A DNA stretch of 64,000 bases from Thinopyrum elongatum (Eukaryota; Streptophyta; Magnoliopsida; Poales; Poaceae), in NCBI GenBank assembly GCA_011799875.1, contig CM022300.1, forward strand, positions 168,223,837 through 168,287,836, read 5' to 3'. A program made the translations under genes and the position numbers. Below are positions 42,616 to 54,472 of the stretch, piece by piece (within the stretch, counting starts at the first letter, position 1; the number at the start of each line of letters is the position of its first letter). Under the pieces are notes generated by a model, which had not been told where the DNA came from, made no database searches, and was given only the letters and a program-made list of their open reading frames with translations.

Positions 42616-43469
42616 ATGAGGCCTGCGGTGTCCCTCCCCGCCAGATCCACATCCCCTGCTCCAGAATGTCGCAGCCTAAGCTCGACGACGTATCCCGGGG
42701 AGCCCAACAAGCATTCGGCCAAGAAGAGGTTTATCATGGCCTCTCCGGCGGACGTTGGCGAGGTGGCCGCCGTTTGCCCCGACCTGTCGATCCCAGAGCA
42801 ACACCTCGCCGTGGAAGCTGGCGAAGACGTTGACTACGTTGCCATGCCGAAGGCTTCATGTCAGCGGGCTAGCATATTACTGTATTTCGGGAAAGCTGGC
42901 TACGACATCAGGCTCGTCGACACCGACATCTTCACGCGGGCCATGTCACATGTTAAGTGGTCCATCCCCAGCCCCTTTGGTTCAACCACCGTCGATCTCT
43001 TTGACGGCCCTGCCATTGATCTCCTCCGCCACGCAGTCAAGGATTTGCAATCCTTGTACGCCATCGAGCCCATTTTTCATTTCTGAAGAACACGTTCTAC
43101 GGCGGCGGCTTGGTATCCTCAATTGCCAAGTCAGATCTCATCAACCACGACCACGAGGAGGGCACGCACAATGGTTCTTCCAAGGTGAAACAACCCATCT
43201 GTGACATCAGAGAGCGCACCATGGGTCTGTGCTCTTCCAACTGGAAGGATCCCGTCCATGACATGTGAGGCAACATCCTATCAGCAAGTCTTACCTTTTC
43301 TAGCTTGCCAACCCGTACCCTTTATTGTAGTAGCATTTGCCATGTGGTGTTTTAACTGTGTCATGTTTAATTATTTCAGTTATGCAAAAGTGTATTGTTC
43401 AATAGGGCTATGTGATGTTTAAGTATGAATTGTCCACTTCAGTTTCACGAATGGCTATATTTGGTTGTT

Positions 43470-43815
43470 TATAGTGAGTAGATGCTTTGTTTATCTGTAT
43501 TTGGTTGTTAGGTTGGTTGAAGTGGGCATTTTTTTAGTTATCGAGCAGATGCCTTGTTTATATGTATTTGGTTCTTAGGTTGGTTGAAGTGAGCATTTGT
43601 CCAGTTATCAAGCAGATGCCTTGTTTATCTATATTTGGTTGTTAGGTTGGTTGAAGTGAGCATTTGTCTAGTTTTCAAGCAGATGCCTTGTTTATCTGTA
43701 TTTGCTTGTTAGGTTGGTTGCAGTGAGCATTTGTCTAGTTTTCAAGCATATGCCCTGTTTATTTGTATTTGCTTGTTAGGTTGGTTGCAGTGAGACTCTG
43801 TACAATTTTCAATGG
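43470..43815 (+). repeat. 67-bp minisatellite in an intron
   Basis: GGTTGGTTGAAGTG/CAGTG marks five units at 43511, 43578, 43645, 43712 and 43779, spaced exactly 67 bases apart. Each has GCAGATGCCTTGTTTATCTG and TTTGGTTGTTA or a variant. Confidence 0.9.
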
Positions 43816-44305
43816 CTATATTTGGTTGTTATACTGATCATTTATGCCTTGTTTATTTCAGTCATTCACAATGTGATGTTCATTATGTGCAAGTCGGAAC
43901 TGTGCCGCTCGACTGCATCAATACTAGTTTGAACGGCTATATTTGGTTCCAGTTATGCCTGGTGTAGTTAACACATGCCCTTTATTTCAGTTTTACACAT
44001 TTATCCAGTGTGATGTTTAAGCATTACCTACATTCCATTCATTTTCAACAATACCACTTTGAATTGCAATATTTGATGGCTGTTAAGCCTGTTGTCGGTA
44101 ACATTGCCTTCCATTTTATATCTACTTTAACAGCATGCTGAAACCAACACATTTAAGCTATCATTTGGACATGATGTTGTTTACCTTTGCTATATTTGTT
44201 TGATGTTAAGGTTGTTGTACTTATCATGCCTTTCCACTACTTATGCAGGACAACAACGGGAGTGGCCACCATTTTTCGCCGAGGTTAGTTTCATCCCTCG
44301 GCTTG

Positions 44306-44352
44306 TACTCCCCCCATCGTTCCATAATGTAGTGCATATAGGTCCAGGCCTG
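44306..44352 (+). mobile_element. Stowaway-like fragment in an intron
   Basis: TACTCCCCCCATCGTTCCAT followed by AATGTAGTGCATATAGG resembles the 5' end of a Triticeae Stowaway MITE (usually TACTCCCTCCGTTCCAT). It is only the end; the rest is missing. Confidence 0.4.
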
Positions 44353-44885
44353 GACACTTGTTAGCTTCTAATATTGACTTGTTGCTTGTAGGTACATATG
44401 CCCTTGGCAAGGATCCACACATCGACCCTTTTTGCATATGGGGCAATGAGATATTCATGAACAAGCATCAAGTGAGGAAACTGATAAGGATTGTTAGAAA
44501 AAAGATACGAATGGTGGCAAGCAAGTTATTTGTTTATGCTCTATCCAACACAACAGTGAGCTGTAGGATGGTAACTACAAACTCTGCAGCCTTCTCTTTT
44601 TACTGCCCATAATGAGTTGTTAGACAACAATGTCTGAATCTTTGTCGTTCGCAATGGTTCCCGAAGCAGTTCACTCAAGATTACCTCGCAAAGTACATGA
44701 TTGGTGGACACGCAATGAAGGTTAAAGTATTTCATCCAGACTACAATGAGCATCGAGAAGTCCTAATGAAGACAGTGAAGGATGGATGGGTAGCCATCAC
44801 AAGGGGTTGGCCTAGAGTCATGCGCGCATTACGCATGGAGCAGGGCACAATATGGGCATTCCGCTTCACCTTCTCCAGCAACTAG

Positions 44886-45800
44886 AATGTCTTTCGCCTC
44901 TCTCTTTACAGTCTTTAGTACAACTGTGGTTCATCATTCTTTACTTGGTGCTTTTGTAGTTCTTCTGTATATGTACCTGTGCATCAAATTATGCATGCGT
45001 GGTTGAACCTATATTTGTAATAAAACATGGTTGGATATGAAATAAGTGATTGCCTAATTTCAAATTCAAAACATGTGATTTTTAAATTAGGGATTAATTA
45101 GGGATTACACTGCACACGGTTTGCGAAAGCGAAATGTCTGCAATAGACGTGGAGATCAGACACGTTTCTAGGATCCACTACATGTGTGATCAATCTCTAC
45201 TACACAGACGATCAGCCAAGAAAAAACGTGTGCGACTAACAACAGCATCGCACATAGTTCTTTCTTATTAAATGTTTGCAATAGTCACCTTATCACACAC
45301 GCTTCACAATTATGGACTGTTTGTGATGTTGTGCGCATCGCAAACGTTTGGTCATAGAAGAACGCATGCGATAGGTCCATCATCCGACGCAGGTACGACG
45401 GATGAATCATGTAGGATGTATTCAAGCTTCGCATACAGTTTTATAGCGACAACTATGTGCGCTCTTACATCGAATCGCATACAGTCGAGGAAAAGTAAAT
45501 GTGTATGATTGTCTGCTTCTACAATCGTGAACTGTTTGTGATGGGTCACGCATCGTAAATGTAGCACCCAAAATACCGACTGCGATGGCAATCCGAGCAC
45601 AAACGAGTTGCAAGGATGGAGCGTTTCGGATACTCGAGATATCAGAAACAGTTCAGTAGGGGCAACTGTATGCATCAAGGCTCCCTATCCCCGACGGTTT
45701 CTGGGTCGTGTGGGAAGGACCCCCCCTATCGCAGTCACCCACTCGGCGACGGTTCGAAACGCCGTCGCGGAAAGGGGTTAAAAACCATTTGTATAGCACC
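44886..45800. repeat. Right subterminal region of element D
   Basis: From 45100 the sequence is filled with variants of TTTGCGAT, GCATCGCAAACG and TTTGTGATG in both orientations (for example 45118, 45259, 45311, 45337, 45531), the counterpart of the left array. At 45746-45768 is a hairpin, GCGACGG...CCGTCGC. The region runs to the insertion point of E at 45801. Confidence 0.6.
45796..45800 (+). repeat. Target-site duplication of element E, left copy
   Basis: CACCT, repeated exactly at 53341-53345. Confidence 0.9.
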
Positions 45801-47366
45801 TTGCTACTTCTTGAGCTTGCGTTGGTTTTTCCCTTGAACAGGAAAGGGTGATGCAGCAAAGTAGAGATAAGTATTTCCCTCAGTTAGAGAACCAAGGTAT
45901 CAATCTAGTAGGAGACAACACACAAATCACCTAGCATCTGCACAAACAATGAAACAACTTGCACCTAACGCGATAAAGGGGTTGTCAATCCCTTCACGGT
46001 TACTTGCAAAAGTGAGATCTGACAGAGATAGATAAAACTAAACAAAAGATAAAGTAAATATTTTTGGGTTTTTGGTTTATAGATCGGAAAGTAATATGAT
46101 GGAAAATAGTAGATCGGAAACTTATATGATGGAAAATAGACCCGGGGGCCATAGGTTTCACTAGAGGCTTCTCTCAAGATAGCAAATAATACAGTGGGTG
46201 AACAAATTACTGTCGAGCAATTGATAGAAAAGCGCAAAGTTATGACGATATCCAAAGCAATGATTATGAAATATAGGCATCATGTCCGTGCCAAGTAGAC
46301 TGAAACGATTCTGCATCTACTACTATTACTCCACACATCAACCGACTCCTGCCTGCATCTAGAGTATTAAGTTCATGAAGAACAGAGTAATGTATTAAGT
46401 AAGATGACATGATGTAGAGGAATAAACTCAAGAAATATGATGTAAACTCCATCTTTTTATCCTCGATGGCAACAATACAGTACGTGCCTTGCTGCCCCTA
46501 CTGTCACTGGGAAAGGACACTGCAAGATTGAACCCAAAGCTAAGCACTTCTCCCATTGCAAGAAAAACCAATCTAGTTGGCCAAACCAAACAGATAATTC
46601 GAAGATAATAACAAAGATATCAAATCATGCATATAAGAATTCAGAGAAGATTCAAATAATATTCATAGATAACTGATCATAAATCCACAATTCATCGGAT
46701 CTCGACAAACACACCGCAAAAGAATATTACATCGGATAGATCTCCAAGAACAACGAGGAGAACATGGTATTGAGAATCAAAGAGAGAGAAGAAGCCATCT
46801 AGCTACTAGCTATGGACCCGTAGGTCTGAGGTAAACTAATCACGCTTCATCGGAAGGGCAATAGAGTTGATGTAGAAGCCCTCCGTGATCGAATCCCCCT
46901 CCGACAGGGTGCCGAAAAAGGTCCCTAGATGGGATCTCACGGGTACAGAAGGTTGCGGCGGTGGAAAAGTCTTTTCATGGATGCTTCTGGTGGTTTGGGA
47001 ACATATGTGAATATATAGGGGAAAGAATTAGGTCAGGGGAGTCACGGGGGGCCCACAAGGCAGGGGGCGCGCCCTCCACCCTTGTGGCCGCCTCGTGGCT
47101 CCTCCGACTTCATCTCCAAGTCTCCTGGGTATCTTCTGGTCCAAGAAAATCATCGCGAAGGTTTTATTCCGTTTGGACTCCGTTTGGTATTCCTTTCCCA
47201 CGAAGCTAAAAAACAAGGAAAAACAGAAATTGGCATTGGGCTCAAGGTTAATAGGTTAGTCCCAAAAATAATATAAAATAGCATATTAATGCATATGAAA
47301 CATCCAAAACAGATAATATAATAGCATGGAACAATAAAAAATTATAGATATGTTGGAGACGTATCA
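45801..47366 (-). repeat. Element E 3' LTR
   Basis: TGCTACTTCTTGAGC to GGAGACGTATCA on the plus strand. Collinear with 51744-53340 except for a small indel near 46090, where the other copy has an extra block. Confidence 0.95.
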
Positions 47367-47390
47367 AGCATCCCCAAGCTTAATTCCTGC
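47367..47390 (-). promoter_or_regulatory. Polypurine tract region of element E
   Basis: Minus-strand AAGCTTGGGGATGCT abuts the 3' LTR, as in Sabrina-type elements. Confidence 0.6.
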
Positions 47391-50115
47391 TCGTCCTCGA
47401 GTAGGTAAATGATAAAAACAGAATTTTTGATGTGGAATGCTACCTAACATATTTATCAATGTAATTTTCTTTATTGTGGCATGAATGTTCAGATCCATAA
47501 GATTCAAAAAAAAAGTTTAATATTGACATAAAAACAATAATACTTCAAGCATACTAACAAGGCAATTATGTCTTCTCAAAATAACATGGCAAAGAAAGCT
47601 TAGCCCTACAAAATCATATAGTCTGGCTATGCTCCATCTCCATCACACAAAATATTCAAATCATGCACAACCCTATTGACAAGCCAAGCAATTGTTTCAT
47701 ACTTTTAGTGTTCTCAAACCTTTTCAACTTTCACGCAATACATGAGCGTGAGCCATGGACATAGCACTATAGGTGGAATAGAATATGGTGGTTGTGGATA
47801 AGATAAAAAAGAAGGAGATAGTCTCACATCAACTAGGCGTATTAACGGGCTATGGAGATGCCCATCAATAGATATCAATGTCAGTGAGTAGGGATTGCCA
47901 TGCAACGGATGCACTAGAGCTATAAGTGTATGAAAGATCAAAAGAAAACTAAGTGGGTGTGCATCCAACTTGCTTGCTCATGAAGACCTAGGGCAATTTG
48001 AGGAAGCCCATCATTGGAATATACAAGCCAAGTTCTATAATGAAAATTTCCCACTAGTATATGAAAGTGACAAAATAGGAGACTCTCTATCATGAAGATC
48101 ATGGTGCTACTTTGAAGCACAAGTGTGGAAAAAGGATAGTAGCATTGCCCCTTCTCTCTTTTTCTCTCATTTTTTTCTTTTCTCTCTTTTTTTTGCTTGG
48201 CCTTTTGGCCTCTTTTTTATTTCCTCACATGGGACAATGCTCTAACAATGAAGATCATCACACTTTTATTTACTTACAACTCAAGAATTACATATTGATA
48301 CTTAGAACAAAATATGACTCTATATGAATGCCTCCGGCGGTGTACCGGGATGTGCAATGAATCAAGAGTGACATGTATGAAAGAATTATGAAAGGTGGCT
48401 TTGCCACAAATACGATGTCAACTACATGATCATGCAAAGCAATATGACAATGATGAAGCGTGTCATAATAAAATGGAACGGTGGAAAGTTGCATGGCAGT
48501 ATATCTCGGAATGGCTATGGAAATGCCATAATAGGTAGGTATGGTGGCTGTTTTGAGAAAGGTATATGGTGGGTGTATGGTACCGGCGAAAATTGCATGG
48601 CACTAGAGAGGCAAGCAATGGTGGAAGGGTGAGAGTGCTTATAATCCATGGACTCAACATTAGTCATAAAGAACTCACATACTTATTGCAAAAATCTATT
48701 AGTCATCGAAACAAAGTACTACGTGCATGCTCCTAGGGGGATAGATTGGTAGGAAAAGGCCATCGCTCGTCCCCGACCACCACTCATAAGGAAGACAATC
48801 AAAAAATATCTGATGCTCCAACTTCGTTACATAACGGTTCACCATACGTGCATGCTACGGGACTCACAAACCTTAACACAAGTATTTCTCCAATTCACAA
48901 TTACTCACTAGCATGACTCTACTACCATCATGTTTATATCTCAAAACAATCATAAGGAACCAAACTTCTCATAGTATTCAATGCACTTTATATGAAAGTT
49001 TTTATTATATCCCTCTTGGATGTCTATCATATTAGGACTAAATTCATAACCAAAGAAAATTACCATGCTGTTTAGAGACTCTCAAAATAATATAAGTAAA
49101 GCATGATAGTTCAATAATTTCTATAAAATAAAACCACCGCCGTGCTCTAAAAAGATATAAGTGAAGCACTAGAGCAAAATTGCCTAGCTCAAAAGATATA
49201 AGTGAAGCACATAGAGTATTCTAATAAATCACGATTCATGCGTGTCCCTCTCAAAAGGTGTGTACATCAAGGATGATTGTGGCAAACTGAAAAGCAAAGA
49301 CTCAAATTATACAAGACGCTCCAAGCGAAACACATATCATGTGGTGAATAAAAATATAGCCTCAAGGAAAGTTACCGATAGACAAAGACGAAAGAGGGGA
49401 TGCCTTCCAGGGCATCCCCAAGCATAGGCTCTTGGTTGTCCTTGAATATTACCTTGGAGTGCCTTGGGCTTCCCCAAGCTTAGGCTCTTGCCACTCCTTA
49501 TTCCATAGTCCATCAAATCCTTACCCAAAACTTGAAAACTTCACAACACAAAACTCAACAGAAAATCTCATAAGCTCCGTTAGTATAAGAAAATAAATCA
49601 CCACTTTTGGTACTGTTGTGAACTCATTCTTTATTTATCTACTGTATTCCAATTTTTCTATGGTTCATACCCCCCGATACTACCCATAGATTCATCAAAA
49701 TAAGCAAACAACACAAAGAAAATAGAATCTGTCAAAAACACAATAGTCTATGAAGATCCGAATTGTTCTAATACTTTTGTAACTCCAAATATTCTGAAAA
49801 CTTTGGACAACAGAGGAAATTTGTATATCAATCTTGTGTAAAAAATTCAGGGTTTTTCAACGCTCCAGTGAATTATTAAAATTTTGTGACTGGACGCAAA
49901 AGTTTCTGTTTTTCAGCAAGATCAAATCAACTATCACCGTAAGCCATCCCAAAGGTTTTACTTGGCACAAACACTAATTAAAACACAAAACCACATCTAA
50001 CCAGAGACTAGATGAATTATTTATTGAAAAACAGCAAGGAAAAATATCGGGTTGTCTCCCAACAAGCGCTTTTCTTTAAAGTCTTTTAGCTAGGCGTTGA
50101 TAATTTTAATGATGC
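47391..50115. other. Long non-coding interior of element E
   Basis: AT-rich with many short frames but none with coding character. A CT-rich stretch lies at 48150-48195. Two runs with GATATAAGTGAAGCAC repeat near 49154 and 49195, and two with GGCATCCCCAAGC/GGCTTCCCCAAGC near 49411 and 49467. The pol genes of an autonomous relative would occupy this place; nothing of them is visible. Confidence 0.6.
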
Positions 50116-51474
50116 TCACATGAAAGATAGCAATTGAAACACGAAGAGAGCATCATGTAGCATGCAAAAAACAAGTTTAAGTCTAACATACTTCCTATGC
50201 ATAGGCATGTTATAAGCAAACAAATTATCAAGACAAGCAAAAACTAGCATATGCAAGGAAGAAGAAAGAAACAATAGCAATCTCAACGTAACGATAGGTA
50301 ATTTTGTGACATGAAAATTTCTAGAACCATATTTTCCTCTCTCATAATAATTACATGTAGGATCATAATAAAATTCAACAATATAGCTATCACATAACAT
50401 ATTCTCTAGATGATCCACATGCATGCAAAGTTGACACTCTTCCAAAATAGTGGGATTAACATTAACTAAAGTCATGACCTCTCCAAAACCACTTTTATCA
50501 AAAATTTCATAAGACTTATCAATCTCCAAAGTAGTGGGATCATTATTTCGTAATGTTGACACTCTTCCAAACCCACTTTCAATATTATAGCAAACATATT
50601 GATCATGAGGCTTAAATAAATTTTCAAGATCATAAGAAGCATTATCACCCCAATCATGATCATTGCAACAAGTAGTGGACATAGCAAAATTAGCATCCCC
50701 AAGCTTAGGGTTTTGCATATCATTAACACAATTGACATTAATAGAATTTATAATAACATCATTGCAATCGTGCTTTTCATTGAAGGAACTACCAAGTGTG
50801 GGTGCAATAGCCATAATTTCAGGTTTAACATAAGAAACTATAGCTAGTTCATCTCCATAAGCATAATTAATATTGGCATCATGGCCATAAGAATAGCAAG
50901 CATCACATTCATCAAGGGATATTTAAATCAAATCATCAGAATCATAATTATCTATAGACTCATGCATATCATTATTTTCTTCCAAAGTAACGGTCATTCT
51001 CTCAATAAATTCTTTGACATAGGCATTATGAGCATAGTTTTCATAGCAATATTTAAGTATGTCAAAATTTTCAGATTTGTAAAGAGTAATATCATACTTT
51101 TCAATCAAAGAAGCAACTTCATAAGCACCCTTAAAAGCAACAAATTCTTCAATTTGTTCGATATCATAGTAACTGTAAACACCTTTTTCATAAGAAGATA
51201 AGATTTCATTATCATTAAACTCACATATGTACGGAAGGTGTTTTTTAGGGTTCTTAGAGCAAGAAGTAAAATCACAAAGTTCACAAAGATTCCAAGCATA
51301 ACATAGCAAACAATTTATTTGATTCCAAAAGAGTCTCCCTTTTTCAGACAAACGGTGACGCACAAAATGAGCATGCTCATCTAAAGATTTTCCCTCAACT
51401 AAACTAGTTGGGGTTTCAGCACGAGCACATATGGATCCAAGATGATCCAAGTAGAAAACTTTAAGTGGATCCAT
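50116..51474 (-). pseudogene. Element E internal ORF, unidentified protein of about 450 residues
   Basis: It begins MDPLKVFYLDHLGSICARAE at 51474, 240 bases from the PBS. One TAA (50925-50923) interrupts the frame, which then continues to 50116. The N-terminal part has HAHFVRHRLSEKGRLFWNQI and clustered cysteines (CYAWNLCELCDF); the middle is rich in Asp, Glu, Asn and Tyr; the last 60 residues are hydrophobic with leucine and phenylalanine runs, perhaps a membrane segment. It resembles ORFs of non-autonomous Triticeae Athila-type elements and shows no clear gag domain. Its role in the element is unknown. Confidence 0.55.
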
Positions 51475-51714
51475 AAACTTTGTTTTTGATTTTCAATGAA
51501 GACACAATGATAACAAGCAAACAAGTAAACGATCCAAGTAAGACATAAAAGCAAACGAAAAGACGAACGGAAGAAGGGCGAATAAAAAGGCAAAAAAAAT
51601 CGAAAATCATTTTAGAAGTGGGGGAGAGGAAAATGAGAGGCAAATGGCGAATAATGTAATGCAAGAGATGAGAGTTTATGATGGGTACTTGGTAGGTTTT
51701 ACTTGGCGTAGATC

Positions 51715-51732
51715 TCCCCGGCAACAGCGCCA
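51715..51732 (-). promoter_or_regulatory. Primer-binding site of element E
   Basis: Minus-strand TGGCGCTGTTGCCGGGG is one base from the TGGCGCCGTTGCC sequence used by Athila-lineage elements (tRNA-Asp type, as I recall). It lies 11 bases inside the 5' LTR. Confidence 0.7.
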
Positions 51733-51743
51733 GCAATTCTTCC

Positions 51744-53340
51744 TGCTACTTCTTGAGCTTGCCTTGTTTTTTCCCTTGAGGAGGAAAGGGTGATGCAGCA
51801 AAGTAGAGATAAGTATTTCCCTCAGTTAGAGAACCAAGGTATCAATCCAGTAGGAGACAATGCACAAATCACTTAACACTTGCACAAACAATCAAACAAC
51901 TTGCACCCAACGCGATAAAGGGGTTGTCAATCCCTTCACGGTTACTTGCAAAAGTGAGATCTGATAGAGATAGATAAAACTAAACAAAAGATAAAGTAAA
52001 TATTTTTGGGTTTTTGGTTTATAGATCTGAAAATAAAAGATTGCAGAATAGTAGATCGGAAAGTAATATGATGGAAAATACTAGATCGGAAACTTATATG
52101 ATGGAAAATAGACCCGGGGGCCATAGGTTTCACTAGAGGTTTCTCTCAAGATAGCAAATAATACGGTGCGTGAACAAATTAATGTTGAGCAATTGATAGA
52201 AAAGCTCAAAGTTATGACGATATCCAAGGCAATGATTATGAAATATAGGCATCACGTCCGTGCCAAGTAGACCGGAACGATTCTGCATCTACTACTATTA
52301 CTCCACACATCGACTGACTCCTGCCTGCATCTAGAGTATTAAGTTCATGAAGAACAGAGTAACACATTAAGTAAGATGACATGATGTAGAGGAATAAACT
52401 CAAGCAATATGATGTAAACCCCATCTTTTTATCCTCGATGGCAACAATACAATACGTGCCTTGCTGCGCCTACTGTCACTGGGAAAGGACACCGCAAGAT
52501 TGAACCCAAAGCTAAGCACTTCTCCCATTGCAATAAAAACCAATCTAGTTGGCCAAACCAAATTGATAATTCGAAGAGAATTACAAAGATATCAAATCAT
52601 GCATATAAGAATTCAGAGAAGATTCAAATAATATTCATAGATAAGCTGATCATAAATCCAAAATTCATTGGATCTCGACAAACACACCACAAAAGAATAT
52701 TACATCGGATAGATCTCCAAGAACAATGAGGAGAACATGGTATTGAGAATCAAAGAGAGAGAAGAAGCCATCTAGCTACTAGCTATGGTCCCGTAGGTCT
52801 GAGGTAAACTACTCACGCTTCATCGGAAGGGCAATAGAGTTGATGTAGAAGCCCTCCGTGATTGAATCCCCCTCCGGCAGGGTGCCGGAAAAGGTCCCTA
52901 GATGGGATCTCACTGGTACAGAAGGTTGTGGCGGTGGAAAAGTCTTTTCGTGGATGCTTCTGGTGGTTTGGGAACATATGTGAATATATAGGCGAAAGAA
53001 TTAGGTCAGGGGAGTCAGGGGGCCCACAAGGCAGGGGGGCGCGCCCTCCACCCTTGTGGCCGCCTCGTGGCTCCTCTGACTTCATCTCCAAGTCTCCTGG
53101 GTGTCTTCTGGTCCAAGAAAAATCATCGCGAAGGTTTTATTCCGTTTGGACTCCGTTTGGTATTCCTTTCCCACGAAGCTAAAAAACAAGGAAAAAACAT
53201 AAAGTGGCACTCGGCTCTAGGTTAATAGGTTAGTCCCAAAAATAATATAAAATTGCATATTAATGCATATAAAACATCCAAAACAGATAATATAATAGCA
53301 TGGAACAATAACAAATTATAGATACGTTGGAGATGTATCA
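51744..53340 (-). repeat. Element E 5' LTR
   Basis: TGCTACTTCTTGAGC to GGAGATGTATCA on the plus strand. It includes the GAAAATAGACCCGGGGGCC block and CTCCATATA-like core promoter sequences shared with the other LTR. Confidence 0.95.
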
Positions 53341-53345
53341 CACCT
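53341..53345 (+). repeat. Target-site duplication of element E, right copy
   Basis: CACCT, exact match to 45796-45800. Confidence 0.9.
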
Positions 53346-53812
53346 CGCTGTACCAGTGAGGGTACAAATGTGGCTGAAAAGATTACATGTTTTAGATTAA
53401 AAAAAGATAAGTTCCCCGTATTGCCTTTCTTGTCCCTCTCCTCCTAGGAGCTACAGTAGGAGGTGAAGAGGGCAAAAGGAGTGCCTGGGCAGAAGCCCAG
53501 CCTAACCCCGTCAGGGCCCACGGGGCACAGCCTGACAAGATCGGGAGACCGCGGACGAAGGTGATGGACAGAGGGAGCGGCTAGGTGATGCCCTGGTCAC
53601 CACCGCCAGGACCAGCGGAACGCGGCAAGAGGGACACCGACAGGGAAGACAAAGCCGGAGCCCACGAGGAAGCCTGCCGGGTTCCAGCTAGAGGAGGCGG
53701 AGACATTCACACCCAACACCCCGGCAAATCACTCTGCCGAGGAGGGGAGTAGAACCAGGTGCAGATGATGGTGTCGCCGGCGCCTTCCTGACGGTGATGG
53801 TGCATTCGATGC
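53346..53812 (-). other. 3' part of the antisense B3 transcription unit
   Basis: GC-rich below 53480 and AT-rich at the left end (CATGTTTTAGATTAAAAAAAG). It follows the B3 stop codon in minus sense and would be its 3' untranslated region. No second ORF is supported. Confidence 0.45.
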
Positions 53813-54472
53813 TCAGCTAGAGTTCGAGCCTCCATCCTCCCACTCGGTACCATCGTCATCACCGTCACTGTCCTCTTCGTCGCTGTCGCTCGAGGCGGAG
53901 CTTTTGTCATCGGTCGAGCTCACCGCGCAGCACCCTAAGCAAGCACCCGAATGCCCGAAGACCTTGACGGAGAATAGGTTGGCCTCCATTAGCTTGAAAT
54001 GGAGAACGTGCCCCGCTGCCAAGCTATGGGCATGAGCAAAAGTTTTCCAGCCACGCCGAAGAAGCATGACATGAGGAACGGGGAACTCTACATCCGCCCG
54101 CATGCTGCCATTACAGCAACCCCTCATGTCCAGCTTCAATCCTGGCGGTTGTTCTACATCCATCACCCTTGCAAAAGAGGTAGGAAACCGAAGATGGCTA
54201 CGCAGGGGCCCGCGTAGCTTGACGATGAACCCCAACGGCTGGTCCCCGACATGGCCTTCCATTAGGGCCAAAGCAGCTGGGGGAGGAGCAACCAGAGCAC
54301 CACCATGTCTTCCTTGGCCCCGAGCGCCGCGATGGCCATGCCCTTGTCCTGCGGCACCACCTTGTGCACTGGATTCTGCCCCTGCATCCCCATCAGGGGG
54401 AGGGAGGCGCTGCCGAGAAGAGACCCTCGTCGCCACCACTGGAGCACGACCGCGTCCTCTTCCGCTCGCCAT
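53813..54472 (-). CDS. B3-domain DNA-binding protein encoded antisense in element A
   Basis: The intact 219-residue frame starts at ATG 54472 in CCACCATGGCG, an ideal plant start; an upstream in-frame ATG at 54487 is weaker. Residues 1-75 are glycine/alanine/arginine-rich. Residues about 80-180 fit the plant B3 fold: LRFPTSFARVMD, then LLRRGWKTFAHAHSLAAGHV, LHFKLMEANLFSVKVF and a closing cysteine pair. The last 40 are serine/acidic (SSDSDEEDSDGDDD), like an activation tail. B3 proteins bind DNA in the nucleus. It sits between the interior and the PPT of A, opposite to gag-pol, at the place where B has its antisense gene. It may be a captured host B3 gene; target sites are unknown. Confidence 0.75.
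   Translation of the reverse strand: MASGRGRGRAPVVATRVSSRQRLPPPDGDAGAESSAQGGAAGQGHGHRGARGQGRHGGALVAPPPAALALMEGHVGDQPLGFIVKLRGPLRSHLRFPTSFARVMDVEQPPGLKLDMRGCCNGSMRADVEFPVPHVMLLRRGWKTFAHAHSLAAGHVLHFKLMEANLFSVKVFGHSGACLGCCAVSSTDDKSSASSDSDEEDSDGDDDGTEWEDGGSNSS

Larger units (their letters stand above)
42616..44885 (+). pseudogene. Multi-exon captured gene with a B3-like C-terminus in element D
   Basis: Exon 1 starts at 42616 or at the in-frame ATG 42736 (MASPADVGEVAA); a frameshift near 43080 moves reading to a frame continuing KNTFYGGGLVSSIAKSDL to a stop at 43268. After a minisatellite-bearing intron, short exons lie near 44251-44285 and from 44392 (YALGKDPHIDPFCIWGNEIF, ending near 44576). 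The last exon at about 44664-44885 encodes WFPKQFTQDYLAKYM, KVKVFHP and GWPRVMRALRMEQGTIW, a pattern like plant B3 DNA-binding domains. The expected acceptor before TGGTTCCC reads CAA instead of CAG. It looks like a captured, decayed host gene. Exon borders are approximate. Confidence 0.5.
34465..45800. mobile_element. Element D: probable non-autonomous CACTA-like DNA transposon with captured genes
   Basis: It begins CACTACGATCAGAGACC inside the 3' part of A, followed by an array of subterminal units rich in TGCGAT. Similar TGCGAT/GCATCGCA units recur at 45100-45650, in line with CACTA architecture. Between them are gene-like pieces and tandem repeats, and no transposase (TNP2 type) was recognised. 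The right terminus and the 3-bp target duplication could not be fixed: the end is either just before the E insertion or shortly past it (a candidate CAGTG ends at 53358). If the latter, E inserted inside D. Confidence 0.5.
45801..53340 (-). mobile_element. Element E: Sabrina-like (Athila-lineage) non-autonomous LTR retrotransposon
   Basis: The LTRs are 1,566 and 1,597 bases with a perfect TSD; a PBS resembling that of Athila elements lies by the right LTR, so the element reads on the minus strand. The LTR start on that strand, TGATACGTCTCCAAC, is that of the Triticeae Sabrina group (family name from memory). The 4.4-kb interior holds one ORF of about 450 codons and no protease, RT, RNase H or integrase. 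It needs a helper. Confidence 0.85.

Noticed and set aside
43470..43815. Possible CRISPR-like array
   Set aside because: The whole 67-base unit repeats without distinct spacers, and the context is an intron of a plant transposon.
48150..48195. CT-rich run as a polypurine tract marking another LTR border
   Set aside because: No LTR terminus adjoins it; it lies in the non-coding interior of E.
53346..53358. CACTGGTACAG on the minus strand as right terminus of element D
   Set aside because: It starts like a CACTA end, but flanking AGG does not match CGA at the left end, and similarity to the left terminus is weak. Left open, not called.
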